Source of the DNA: Acidimicrobiaceae bacterium
GTDB taxonomy: Bacteria > Actinomycetota > Acidimicrobiia > Acidimicrobiales > RAAP-2
Length of the DNA stretch: 62,101 bases
Reading direction: 5' to 3'
Assembly (NCBI GenBank): GCA_003161575.1
Contig: PMOE01000042.1
Location: forward strand, 1-62,101
Shown: positions 55,190-62,101 of the stretch, one piece after another
Layout of the letters: the number at the start of each line of letters is the position of its first letter
How positions within the stretch are numbered: position 1 is the stretch's first letter
Notes under the pieces: generated by a model
The model's database searches: none
The model's input: the letters and a program-made list of their open reading frames with translations, nothing else
Told to the model about the DNA's origin: nothing
Program-made: the position numbers and the translations under genes

Positions 55190-55468
55190 TTGAGAATCAC
55201 GATCAAGGTCCGCCCGGGCTCGAACCGGCCGTCGGTCGGGGGAAGCTTCGACGGAGCCCTCGTCGTTCGGGTGAAAGAGCGCGCCGTCGACGGTCAGGCC
55301 ACAGAGGCGGCGCTCGGAGCGCTGGCGGCGGCGCTCGGGCTCAGATCCAGTGACGTCGCCCTCGTCACCGGGGCCACATCGACCACCAAGGTCGTCGATC
55401 TCTCGGGCGATCCGGCCGAACTCTCCGCCGCGCTGGCCCTCCTGAGTGAGCGGGTCCCCACCGCCTAG
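55190..55468 (+). CDS. DUF167 (YggU-like) protein
   Basis: 92 aa, TTG start at 55190. Pattern ITIKVRPGSNRPSVGGSFDGALVVRV, AVDGQATEAALGALAAALGL and VTGATSTTKVVDL is that of the YggU family of small conserved proteins with no established function. Starts 12 bp after the acyl-CoA dehydrogenase stop; its stop overlaps that of the convergent GNAT gene. Confidence 0.88.
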   Translation: MRITIKVRPGSNRPSVGGSFDGALVVRVKERAVDGQATEAALGALAAALGLRSSDVALVTGATSTTKVVDLSGDPAELSAALALLSERVPTA

Positions 55469-55821
55469 CCAATTGGCTCCTCTCCTTTCCCGTGGTTCTT
55501 TTCGGGGACCGGCACGGCGACGAGGTCTTGGTACTCGGGGTGTTGCTCGATGAAGTCGACGATGAACGAGCAGGTGGGTACAACGGTGATGCCCCGAGCC
55601 CGGACCTCGTCCAGGGCTGCCGCAGCCAACTGGGAGCCGATTCCTCGACCTTCGAATCCCCGCTTCACCACGGTATGGAGCAGCTCGAGCCCCCCTGGAC
55701 TCGACTGGTACACGATGAACCCCCGCAGTGACCCGTCGACCCACCCTTCGAAACGTTGCCTATCGGCGTTGTCAATGACCGTGACGCCGGCCCGATGGGA
55801 GTCCGGCGGGTTCTTCGACAT
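55465..55821 (-). CDS. GNAT-type N-acetyltransferase (YjdJ/COG2388-like)
   Basis: 118 aa, short for GNAT but normal for this subfamily. Acetyl-CoA binding loop VVKRGFEGRGIGSQLAAAAL (RGxGIG pattern), followed by the conserved CSFIVDFIEQHPEYQDLV. Members are close to the human GTLF3B-like minimal GNATs. Substrate unknown. Confidence 0.9.
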   Translation of the reverse strand: MSKNPPDSHRAGVTVIDNADRQRFEGWVDGSLRGFIVYQSSPGGLELLHTVVKRGFEGRGIGSQLAAAALDEVRARGITVVPTCSFIVDFIEQHPEYQDLVAVPVPEKNHGKGEEPIG

Positions 55822-56034
55822 GGGGCTAGCTCCTTGCTTGATCCGGAGGTCCCGCGGGGCGCCGACACCTCGGCGTGGACTCGCTCAATGGCCTACCCAG
55901 CGCAGCGTAACGGTCGGGACCGCCAGCCCGACGCGCCGGTCCAGCAACCGGATCGCAGGGCGGTTGTTTGGTGCCGGGTGAACCTGGCCGGTCGGCCTCG
56001 TATGCTCCCGAGGGCGAGGGAAGGGATCTCATCG

Positions 56035-56877
56035 ATGTGGCAGCTGACCGAAGCGACGTCGGTCTTTGCCCCGGGTGTTTTCGACGGCCGAGTGGCCGTG
56101 GTGACCGGTGGCGGCACCGGGCTGGGACGGGAGACCGCGTGCGCCTTCGCCCACTTCGGGGCGGACGTCGTTGTGGCCGGTCGGACCACCGAGACCCTCG
56201 AATCGGTCAAGTCCGAGATCGAGGCAATGGGACGGTGCTGCCTGGCTGTCCCCACAAACATCCGAGAGCCTGATCAGGTTGCATCACTCCGCGATGCCAC
56301 CTTCGGCCAGTTCGGCAAGGTGGACTTCCTCGTCAACAACGCCGGCGGACAATTCCCGTCACTTCCGTCGAAGATCTCCGACAACGGCTGGCGGGCGGTG
56401 GTGGATCTCAACCTCAATGGCACCTGGAACGTCACCAGCCGCTTCATGGAACCGATGGCCAAAGCCGGCTTCGGCTCGATTGTCAATGTTGTGCACATAT
56501 TCTCGTTCGATCGTGGAGCACCGCTGTTCATCCACTCAGGCGCCGCCCGAGCCGGGGTCGTTAACCTGACGAAGTCTCTCGCGCCCTATCTCATGCAGCA
56601 CGGCGTGACCATCAACGCCTTCGCTCCCGGCATTTTCACCACGCCGGGAATGATCGAAGCCGAGTTGCACACACTCGGACACTCAGAAGAGACCTTCGAA
56701 GGCGAAATGACCGTCGCGGGCACGACCACCCGGATGGGCAGGGCGGACGAGATGGCCGCCATGGTTCTCTTTTTGTGTTCCCCGGCAGCGCGATATGTGA
56801 GTGGCGCGTCGATCATCGCTGATGGCGCGTCATCCCAGAGCAATTGGGTCAACGTCTTCGAGCCGGGCGAGATGTGA
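56035..56877 (+). CDS. SDR, peroxisomal enoyl-CoA reductase-like
   Basis: 280 aa from ATG 56035. NADP motif VVTGGGTGLGRETA and LVNNAGGQFPS are present. At the usual YxxxK position the sequence is FIHSGAARAGVVNLTKSLA, so the catalytic Tyr and Lys are not in the normal place. The same HxGAARAG signature occurs in peroxisomal trans-2-enoyl-CoA reductase and 2,4-dienoyl-CoA reductase relatives, so a fatty acyl-CoA substrate is likely. Fits the nearby CoA ligase and dehydrogenase. Confidence 0.88.
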   Translation: MWQLTEATSVFAPGVFDGRVAVVTGGGTGLGRETACAFAHFGADVVVAGRTTETLESVKSEIEAMGRCCLAVPTNIREPDQVASLRDATFGQFGKVDFLVNNAGGQFPSLPSKISDNGWRAVVDLNLNGTWNVTSRFMEPMAKAGFGSIVNVVHIFSFDRGAPLFIHSGAARAGVVNLTKSLAPYLMQHGVTINAFAPGIFTTPGMIEAELHTLGHSEETFEGEMTVAGTTTRMGRADEMAAMVLFLCSPAARYVSGASIIADGASSQSNWVNVFEPGEM

Positions 56878-56943
56878 GCGGCCCGGCTGGTTGGACCGTT
56901 CGACCGGACGGTCCTTGGCAACGGGTGGTACCGGCCGCCCGAA

Positions 56944-57339
56944 TCAGCTGAGAATTTTGCCCTTCGCCTTTTCGAACTCAGCGTCACTGATAGCGCCCTT
57001 CGCCTTCAGGTCGCTCAATTTGGCCAGTTCATCAGCGGCACCCCCACTCGAACCAGCGGTCTGACGGACGTACTGGTTGAAGGCCTCCTGCTGCTGGGCT
57101 GCCTGCTGTGCAGCGCGCTCATGCATGCTGCCACCGCGAGCGATCAGGTAGACGAAGGCACCGAGGAAGGGTAGGACGATGATGACGAGCACCCAGAGGA
57201 ACTTCATCCAGCCCTTCATGTCGTGGCTGCGGAAGATGTCCGAGAAGATCATGATGATGATCCAGATCCAGACGAAGAACAAGAAGAACTCCAGCATCGT
57301 CCAGAAGATGTCGAGCAAGGGGTACGAAGAGCCGATCAT
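56944..57339 (-). CDS. PLDc_N and SHOCT domain membrane protein
   Basis: 131 aa. Two hydrophobic helices (~9-32 and ~44-68), with WIWIIIMIFSDIFRSHDMKGWMKFLWVLVIIVLPFLGAFVYLI matching the PLDc_N type membrane anchor (shown here only by position). After a Gln/Ala-rich linker the last ~30 residues are a SHOCT domain: LAKLSDLKAKGAISDAEFEKAK. Common small actinobacterial protein, function unknown. Confidence 0.9.
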   Translation of the reverse strand: MIGSSYPLLDIFWTMLEFFLFFVWIWIIIMIFSDIFRSHDMKGWMKFLWVLVIIVLPFLGAFVYLIARGGSMHERAAQQAAQQQEAFNQYVRQTAGSSGGAADELAKLSDLKAKGAISDAEFEKAKGKILS

Positions 57340-57462
57340 TGTTTCCTCCGTCTAGTCGCCGTGCGGTGGCACGGGTATCTGAGCCACAGTGAATCATGAC
57401 CGGCGGTCCCTGTCGAGCATCCCCAGCCCACGGTCTTGGGCGCTCCGTCACGCCGGAGATTG

Positions 57463-59034
57463 TCAGACCTTCTCCTGGGCGACCAAAAAGGCCGTGATCC
57501 CGCCGGAAATCCCCTGTGCCGCCTGTTGGCGCCACGTGGGGTTCTCGATGAGGGCCGCGTCGGCAGCGTTGCGCATATTGGCGCACTCGATCAGCACCTT
57601 GGGCACCGTGGAAAGGTTAAGTCCACCCAGGTTGTTGCGGGTGTCCAATCCTGCCTGGCCGTCGTAGTTGGACGCCGGCTCACCGGTATCGGTCGCGAAG
57701 GCACCGACGACCTCGGCCCCAAGTTCTTGCGATGGTGCCACGATGCCCGTGTTGTTACTTATCGAGCTGACGACCGGAGCGGGGGTGATCACGGTGAACC
57801 CGCGCCCGGTGGGCGGCCCACCATCGGCGTGGATCGATATGGCGGCAGCGGCATGTGCGTTGTTCCCGATGGCGGCCCGGACATTGACGCAGGGACCAAC
57901 CCCGCCATCGGTGGAGCGGGTGAGCAAAACGTTGGCGCCCTCTGCCCGCAGGAGGGCCGCCGCACGCGTGGCCACGTCGAAGTTGAAGGCGTGCTCGGGA
58001 TAGCCGTCATCGGTAGTGGCCCCGGCGGTATCGCATGGCTCGGTGAATCCGCCACCATCGATCGGCTGATTGATGATCTGAGGGTTGGACCCGTTCCCCC
58101 CGTCATGGCCCGGATCGATGGTCACGGTCAGACCAGCCAGAGGCAACACGCTCACCGACCCGAGATACGGGGCGTCACCGTAGGTGTAAACGCCTCCGTC
58201 TGCCCCTACCAACCAATACCCGCCGCTCGAGGTCGGCGCCATGGCTGCGAGGGCCCGGTTCAAGACGAGGCCGCCGGCGGACCCGAAGAACGGCGCGTCG
58301 AAGCTGAAGACTCCCCCGTCGGCGGCCACCAACCAGTAGCCACCGGTCGCCGGGTCGGCCGACATCGCCACGATCGGGTGGGAGAGCGCCAGCGCACTGG
58401 CCGACCCAGAGAACTTGGCGTCACCGAAGGCGAAGACCCCGCCGTCAGAAGCGACGAGCCAATAGCCACCACCGTCGGCGGTTGCCGCCATGCCGACGAT
58501 CGGGGCTGCGAGTGACACGCCTCCAGTCGAACCGAAAAAGGGCGCCCCAAAGCTGAAGATGCCACCGTCGGCGGCCACCAACCAGTAGCCACCGGTCACC
58601 GGGTCCGACGCCATTCCAATGACCGGCCGAGTCAGAGGCGTACCCCCCGCGGACCCGGAAAACTTGGCGTCGCCGAAGGCGAAGATCCCGCCGTCAGATG
58701 CGGCCAACCAATAACCTTGCGCGTCACTCGTTGCCGCCATGCTCACGATCGGTGCAATAAGCGGCACGGCCCCCGCCGACCCGAAAAAGGGCACCCCAAA
58801 GCTGAAGATGCCACCGTCGGCGGCCACCAACCAGTAGCCACCGGTCACCGGGTCGGCCGCCGCTCCGACAATTACCTGGGCGCTGACCACCGTCGGTGGT
58901 GGTGTGGCCGCTGACCGGGCACCGTGGTAGGGAGCCCGATCGGGGTGCTCACCCGCCGACGCGTTGCCACCGATGACCGAAACAGTTGCGACCAGGGTCA
59001 CGGCCAAGAACGTCGAAAGGGGTCGGCGCGTCAT
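57463..59034 (-). CDS. SDGG-repeat protein fused to N-acetylmuramoyl-L-alanine amidase
   Basis: 523 aa from ATG 59034. Signal peptide 1-28 (RRPLSTFLAVTLVATVSVIGG, then ASA). Next come about seven repeats of ~36 residues (GYWLVAADGGIFSFGxPFFGS alternating with KFSGSAG) to ~290. The C-terminal ~230 residues are an Amidase_3 domain: TIDPGHDGG (first zinc His), Glu in PEHAFNFD, SIHADGGP (second His) and ECANMRN (catalytic Glu). It should cleave the peptide stem from peptidoglycan outside the cell, with the repeat region acting as a wall-targeting or spacer module. Same repeats as two other genes in the window. Confidence 0.92.
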   Translation of the reverse strand: MTRRPLSTFLAVTLVATVSVIGGNASAGEHPDRAPYHGARSAATPPPTVVSAQVIVGAAADPVTGGYWLVAADGGIFSFGVPFFGSAGAVPLIAPIVSMAATSDAQGYWLAASDGGIFAFGDAKFSGSAGGTPLTRPVIGMASDPVTGGYWLVAADGGIFSFGAPFFGSTGGVSLAAPIVGMAATADGGGYWLVASDGGVFAFGDAKFSGSASALALSHPIVAMSADPATGGYWLVAADGGVFSFDAPFFGSAGGLVLNRALAAMAPTSSGGYWLVGADGGVYTYGDAPYLGSVSVLPLAGLTVTIDPGHDGGNGSNPQIINQPIDGGGFTEPCDTAGATTDDGYPEHAFNFDVATRAAALLRAEGANVLLTRSTDGGVGPCVNVRAAIGNNAHAAAAISIHADGGPPTGRGFTVITPAPVVSSISNNTGIVAPSQELGAEVVGAFATDTGEPASNYDGQAGLDTRNNLGGLNLSTVPKVLIECANMRNAADAALIENPTWRQQAAQGISGGITAFLVAQEKV

Positions 59035-59188
59035 GAAGGAACGGTACCGCCCAGCGACCACCCGGGCACCCTCAGCGCCGCGATGAAGTGCCGCCTCGCA
59101 CGACACGGTGTCGACGGGACGAGAGAGCACGCCGGGGAGTAGACCATAGGAACAATGGCTGTCGATTAGCCAGGCGATAGGAGGATTG

Positions 59189-59986
59189 ATGACATTCGAC
59201 CTCACCGGCAAGCGGGTGTTGGTGACCGGTGCCTCATCGGGCATCGGCGCCGAGCTGGCCGTCGCCTTCGCTGAGGCCGGAGCGGTTGTGGGGATTTGCG
59301 CACGCCGGGAGAACCGATTGGCCACCGTGCTTGAGCGGTGCCGGCACCACTCCCCCGAGTCGAGGATGTGGGTGGTGGACCTGGCTGATCCTGCAGCCGT
59401 TGATCTGTTGGCCGAGTCGGCGATGAAAGAGCTCGGCTGGGTCGACATGCTGGTGAACAACGCCGGGATCCCGAAGCGGCGTCATGTCACCCGTCTCGAT
59501 GCCCAGACCGTAGACATCGTGATGCGGATCAACTTCCAGAGCCCGGTCCGACTCACCTTGGCCCTGCTGCCCCAAATGCTCAGCCGGGGAGACGGGCGGA
59601 TCGTCAATGTGTCATCTGTGGCGGCAACGCTGAGCTCTCCTGGAGAGTCCGCCTACGACGCCTCCAAGGCCGCCCTCACCGCCTTCTCCGAAGCCATGGC
59701 CGTTGACCTCTGGGACACCGGGATCAAGGTGCTCGTGGTCTATCCCGGGGTGATCGACACCGAGCTGTTCACCCTGCCCGACAACGACCCGGTCACCGCG
59801 ACCGTCAAAGCGGTTCCCGTCAGCGACGTGGTGGACGCCGTATTGGACGCCTTGTCACGCGACGCCCTTCAGGTGTACGTCCCCAGCTGGTTTGGTGACC
59901 TGACCCCCAGAAAGGCCCAGGACCTTGAGGGGTTCCTCACCGCCACCGCGGACTACGTTCGCCAACACCAGCAGCTTCCCGGCTGA
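59189..59986 (+). CDS. SDR family oxidoreductase
   Basis: 265 aa; ATG 59189 with GGAGGA directly upstream (an overlapping TTG is one codon earlier). VTGASSGIGAELA, LVNNAGIP, catalytic Ser in VNVSSVAAT and YxxxK in SAYDASKAALTAF, complete classical SDR. Hydrophobic C-terminal region and the pattern VVYPGVIDTELF fit the dehydrogenase/reductase 7-like (DHRS7) group acting on lipophilic carbonyls. Divergent to the amidase gene. Confidence 0.92.
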   Translation: MTFDLTGKRVLVTGASSGIGAELAVAFAEAGAVVGICARRENRLATVLERCRHHSPESRMWVVDLADPAAVDLLAESAMKELGWVDMLVNNAGIPKRRHVTRLDAQTVDIVMRINFQSPVRLTLALLPQMLSRGDGRIVNVSSVAATLSSPGESAYDASKAALTAFSEAMAVDLWDTGIKVLVVYPGVIDTELFTLPDNDPVTATVKAVPVSDVVDAVLDALSRDALQVYVPSWFGDLTPRKAQDLEGFLTATADYVRQHQQLPG

Positions 59987-60036
59987 CCGTCGTCTCAGGG
60001 TTCCATCGGGACTCCGCGGTAGTGGGCTCCTGAGCT

Positions 60037-60657
60037 TCAGGGTTGGAGCCGCTCGATCCGCCACTTCTCGTCCTCGCGGTCGTAGCGCAACCGGTCGTGG
60101 AGGCGGTCATCCCGGTTCTGCCAGAACTCGAATGAATCGGGCACCAGGCGGAAGCCCCCCCACCACGGCGGGCGAGGAACCACCCGACCATCGAATCGCG
60201 TGGTGAGTTCTCTGGTCCGACGGTCCAATTCCTCCCGATTGCCAATTGGCTGGCTCTGCCGAGAAGCGTGTGCCCCTATCTGACCACCACGCGGGCGGGT
60301 TCCGAAATACGTATCGGACTCCTCGGGGGAGACTCGTTCGACCGACCCCTCGATGCGCACCTGTCGGCCCGGGGGTTCCCAATAGAAGAGCAGAGCGCCC
60401 CGGTGATTCGTCGCCAGTTCGAGTCCCTTGCGACTCTCGTAATTTGTGTGAAATACGAAGCCTCGGTTGTCCCAGCCCTTCAACAGGACCATGCGGGCCG
60501 AGGGTCGACACTCGGCGTCAACGGTCGCCAGCGCCACGGCTTCGGGCATCGTCATGGCAGACTTGGCCTCGTCGAACCAGAGGGCGAACTGCACGATCGG
60601 GTCGGTGGCAACGTCGGCCTTGCGAAGTGGCCCGGAGCGATCCGCGGAAGTCGCCAT
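60037..60657 (-). CDS. pdxH: Pyridoxamine 5'-phosphate oxidase
   Basis: 206 aa from ATG 60657; the frame extends upstream without support. Family blocks in order: ALATVDAECRPSARMVLLKG, GFVFHTNYESRKGLEL, ALLFYWEPPGRQVRIEG, GxQIGAHASRQSQPI and the C-terminal PPWWGGFRLVPDSFEFWQNRDDRLHDR. Uses FMN to oxidise pyridoxine or pyridoxamine phosphate to pyridoxal phosphate. Close to the 218 aa of E. coli PdxH. Confidence 0.95.
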   Translation of the reverse strand: MATSADRSGPLRKADVATDPIVQFALWFDEAKSAMTMPEAVALATVDAECRPSARMVLLKGWDNRGFVFHTNYESRKGLELATNHRGALLFYWEPPGRQVRIEGSVERVSPEESDTYFGTRPRGGQIGAHASRQSQPIGNREELDRRTRELTTRFDGRVVPRPPWWGGFRLVPDSFEFWQNRDDRLHDRLRYDREDEKWRIERLQP

Positions 60658-60834
60658 GGCGTGACGATAGCCATCAAACGACCCTGGAAACCTCAACTCG
60701 GAAAGCGCGACCTTCGGGGTTGCAACTACCCGAAGCCCACGCTCCTCGGAGCCTTCCACCTCATCGAGGCATCCCCTGCCGAGAGGCGCTTCGGCTCAAG
60801 GAAGTTCGCGGGACCGGTTTCGCTCGTGGCTTGC

Positions 60835-62101
60835 CTACTGGGCGTAAGTCGCCATCCCCACCATCGGGGCGTTGAGCGGCTTGTCACCCATGGAGCCAAA
60901 GAAGGTGGCATCGCCGAAGGTGAAGATGCCGCCGTCAGAGGCGTCAGTCCAGTACCCGCCGCCGTCAGGAGTGCTCGACATCCCCACCATCGCCTTATTG
61001 AGGTGCTTGCCACCCATCGAGCCGAAGAACAGGGCATCTCCGAAGGCGAAGATGCCGCCATCGGAGGCATCCATCCAATAGCCCTGACCGTCTCCGGTGG
61101 GAGCAATTCCCACGATGGGCTCGTTCAGCGGCTTGCCCCCCATGGAGCCATAGAACAAGGCATCTCCGAATGAGAACACTCCCCCGTCAGCCGCCACCAA
61201 CCAGTAGCCGCCACCGTCTGGGGTAGCCGCCATGCCGACGATCGGTGAGTCGAGTGGCTGGCCGCCCATCGAGCCGTAGAAGCCGGCGTCACCGAAGGCG
61301 AACATGCCCCCATCCGATGCCACCAACCAGTAGCCACCACCATCGGGCGTAGGGGCCATCCCGACAACGGGCTCGTTGAGGTGTTGGCTCCCCATCGAGC
61401 CGTAGAAGCGGGCATCACCGAAGGCGAAGATGCCGCCGTCCGTGGCGTCCATCCAATACCCGGCACCATCACCGGTTGGGGCCATGCCGACGATCGGCTT
61501 GTTTAGGGGCTGGCCACCCATGGAGCCGTAGAACTGGGCCTGGCCAAAGGCAAAGATCCCTCCGTCGGTGGCGACCGTCCAATACCCCACGACGTGCTTC
61601 GGAGTGGACGGAGTCGGTGGAGTCGGTGGAGTCGGTGGGCTCGGAGCTCCGGCGATCGACACCGTGGAGGTCACACTGACCGGGCTGGCTCCGTCAGGTC
61701 CATTGGTCATCTGCACGACCGTCGTGAGTGATCCGGAGGCCTGGGCCGACACCGCAACATTTGCAGAGATGATCGAAAGGCTTGAGTTGGCGGCGATCGG
61801 GAGGGAGCCGGAATAGTTGCAAGTCAACTGTGTCCCACCCGAGCTCAATGAGCAACTCCAGCCCACCGGTGTCGGCGCTTGGGTGAATTGCTGGCCCGAT
61901 GGCAAGGTCGCAGTCACCACTGGAGCATGCTGAGCGGTACCACCGCTCCCGATCGACGGCGAGATCTCGTTCACATACGTCGATCCGGCCTGAGCCGACA
62001 ACGGTGCCTGGTTCGTCACCACGAGGGTAGGCGGCGCATCGTAGGTGAAGGCGTTGCTCTGGCTACCGGATCCACCCGGAGCGTTGACCGTGACGGTGAC
62101 C
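60835..62101 (-). CDS. SDGG-repeat surface protein (5' end beyond window)
   Basis: The frame is open from the right window edge, 422 codons to the stop at 60835; an internal GTG at 62022 is not the real start. The part seen begins in an IPT/TIG-like domain end (VTVTVNAPGGSGSQSNAFTYDAPP split by the edge), followed by a DUF11-like strand-rich domain (ATLPSGQQFTQAPTPVGWSC). A Pro/Thr linker (PTPPTPPTPSTP) leads to seven or eight SDGG repeats (GYWTVATDGGIFAFGQAQFYG and so on). An extracellular adhesin-like protein is the likely role; ligand unknown. Confidence 0.85.
   Translation of the reverse strand, partial: VTVTVNAPGGSGSQSNAFTYDAPPTLVVTNQAPLSAQAGSTYVNEISPSIGSGGTAQHAPVVTATLPSGQQFTQAPTPVGWSCSLSSGGTQLTCNYSGSLPIAANSSLSIISANVAVSAQASGSLTTVVQMTNGPDGASPVSVTSTVSIAGAPSPPTPPTPPTPSTPKHVVGYWTVATDGGIFAFGQAQFYGSMGGQPLNKPIVGMAPTGDGAGYWMDATDGGIFAFGDARFYGSMGSQHLNEPVVGMAPTPDGGGYWLVASDGGMFAFGDAGFYGSMGGQPLDSPIVGMAATPDGGGYWLVAADGGVFSFGDALFYGSMGGKPLNEPIVGIAPTGDGQGYWMDASDGGIFAFGDALFFGSMGGKHLNKAMVGMSSTPDGGGYWTDASDGGIFTFGDATFFGSMGDKPLNAPMVGMATYAQ

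Noticed and set aside
54392..55744. 450-codon minus-strand frame opposite the acyl-CoA dehydrogenase
   Set aside because: Same reason: third-position GC bias leaves antisense frames open; no motif and it spans three real genes.
57436..58515. 359-codon plus-strand frame inside the amidase gene
   Set aside because: Antisense of the Amidase_3 domain and SDGG repeats, no signature of its own.
61600..61640. Tandem GGAGTCGGT repeats as a possible CRISPR or VNTR
   Set aside because: They encode the Pro/Thr linker PTPPTPPTPS of the surface protein; too short and without spacers.

Overview
The window reads as a chromosomal segment of a high-GC Gram-positive actinobacterium, most likely of the class Acidimicrobiia. 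This is an inference from three things: very high G+C with many GTG/TTG starts; a protein opening with the WWQASDGKWYPP-type motif (50443-51948); and three proteins built from GYWLVASDGGIFAFGDA-type repeats, common in that class. Metabolic content (acyl-CoA synthetase and dehydrogenase, several SDRs, CoA-dependent semialdehyde dehydrogenase, MpaB-type oxygenase, NDH-2, Ohr, Rpf-like protein) fits a free-living aerobic heterotroph. I saw no rRNA, complete tRNA or CRISPR array.

Layout. 1-4267 (minus): two translationally coupled pairs, an ABC-2 exporter (permease cut by the window edge, ATPase with an unusual N-terminal membrane anchor) and a LytS/NarL-type two-component system. 4477-5771: an IS3-family element with 14-bp terminal inverted repeats, an intact orfA and an orfB broken by two 1-base deletions; it abuts a decapitated SDGG-repeat gene and has no target duplication. 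6.5-12.3 kb: an accessory stretch of orphan genes (BNR/Ycf48-like secreted protein, PH/GRAM-like membrane protein, small membrane proteins), short dispersed repeats and a tyrosine recombinase.

12.5-21.2 kb: the most interesting region. Minus strand: a TIR-TM-WD40 protein, then a cyclic-nucleotide-binding-domain protein, an MBL-fold hydrolase and a phytoene-desaturase-like oxidase. Divergent from the TIR gene lies a protein with a helical TPR/TRAFs-like region, a SLOG-like Rossmann segment and a divergent class III nucleotide cyclase domain. Together these contain candidate parts for a nucleotide-signal cascade: TIR NADase, SLOG sensor, cyclase, cNMP receptor and phosphodiesterase. That wiring is my hypothesis.

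21.3-33.6 kb: VKOR, a nitrobindin-like protein, an amidohydrolase with a perfect 30-bp palindrome just upstream, an SLR-type secreted protein, a V4R/GAF/GGDEF diguanylate cyclase, Ohr, and a small isoprenoid/quinone-like cluster (UbiA-like membrane protein, UbiE-type methyltransferase, geranylgeranyl reductase, chorismate-lyase-like protein), then two envelope proteins. 34.1-62.1 kb: ordinary housekeeping and catabolic genes (sulfatase, ketopantoate-reductase-like, MpaB, SDRs, aldose epimerase, SurE, Rpf-like, ArfB, aldo-keto reductase, MmsA, Nudix, PEP-mutase-like, NDH-2, acyl-CoA genes, PdxH), interspersed with two more SDGG-repeat surface proteins, one fused to a cell-wall amidase and one running off the right edge.
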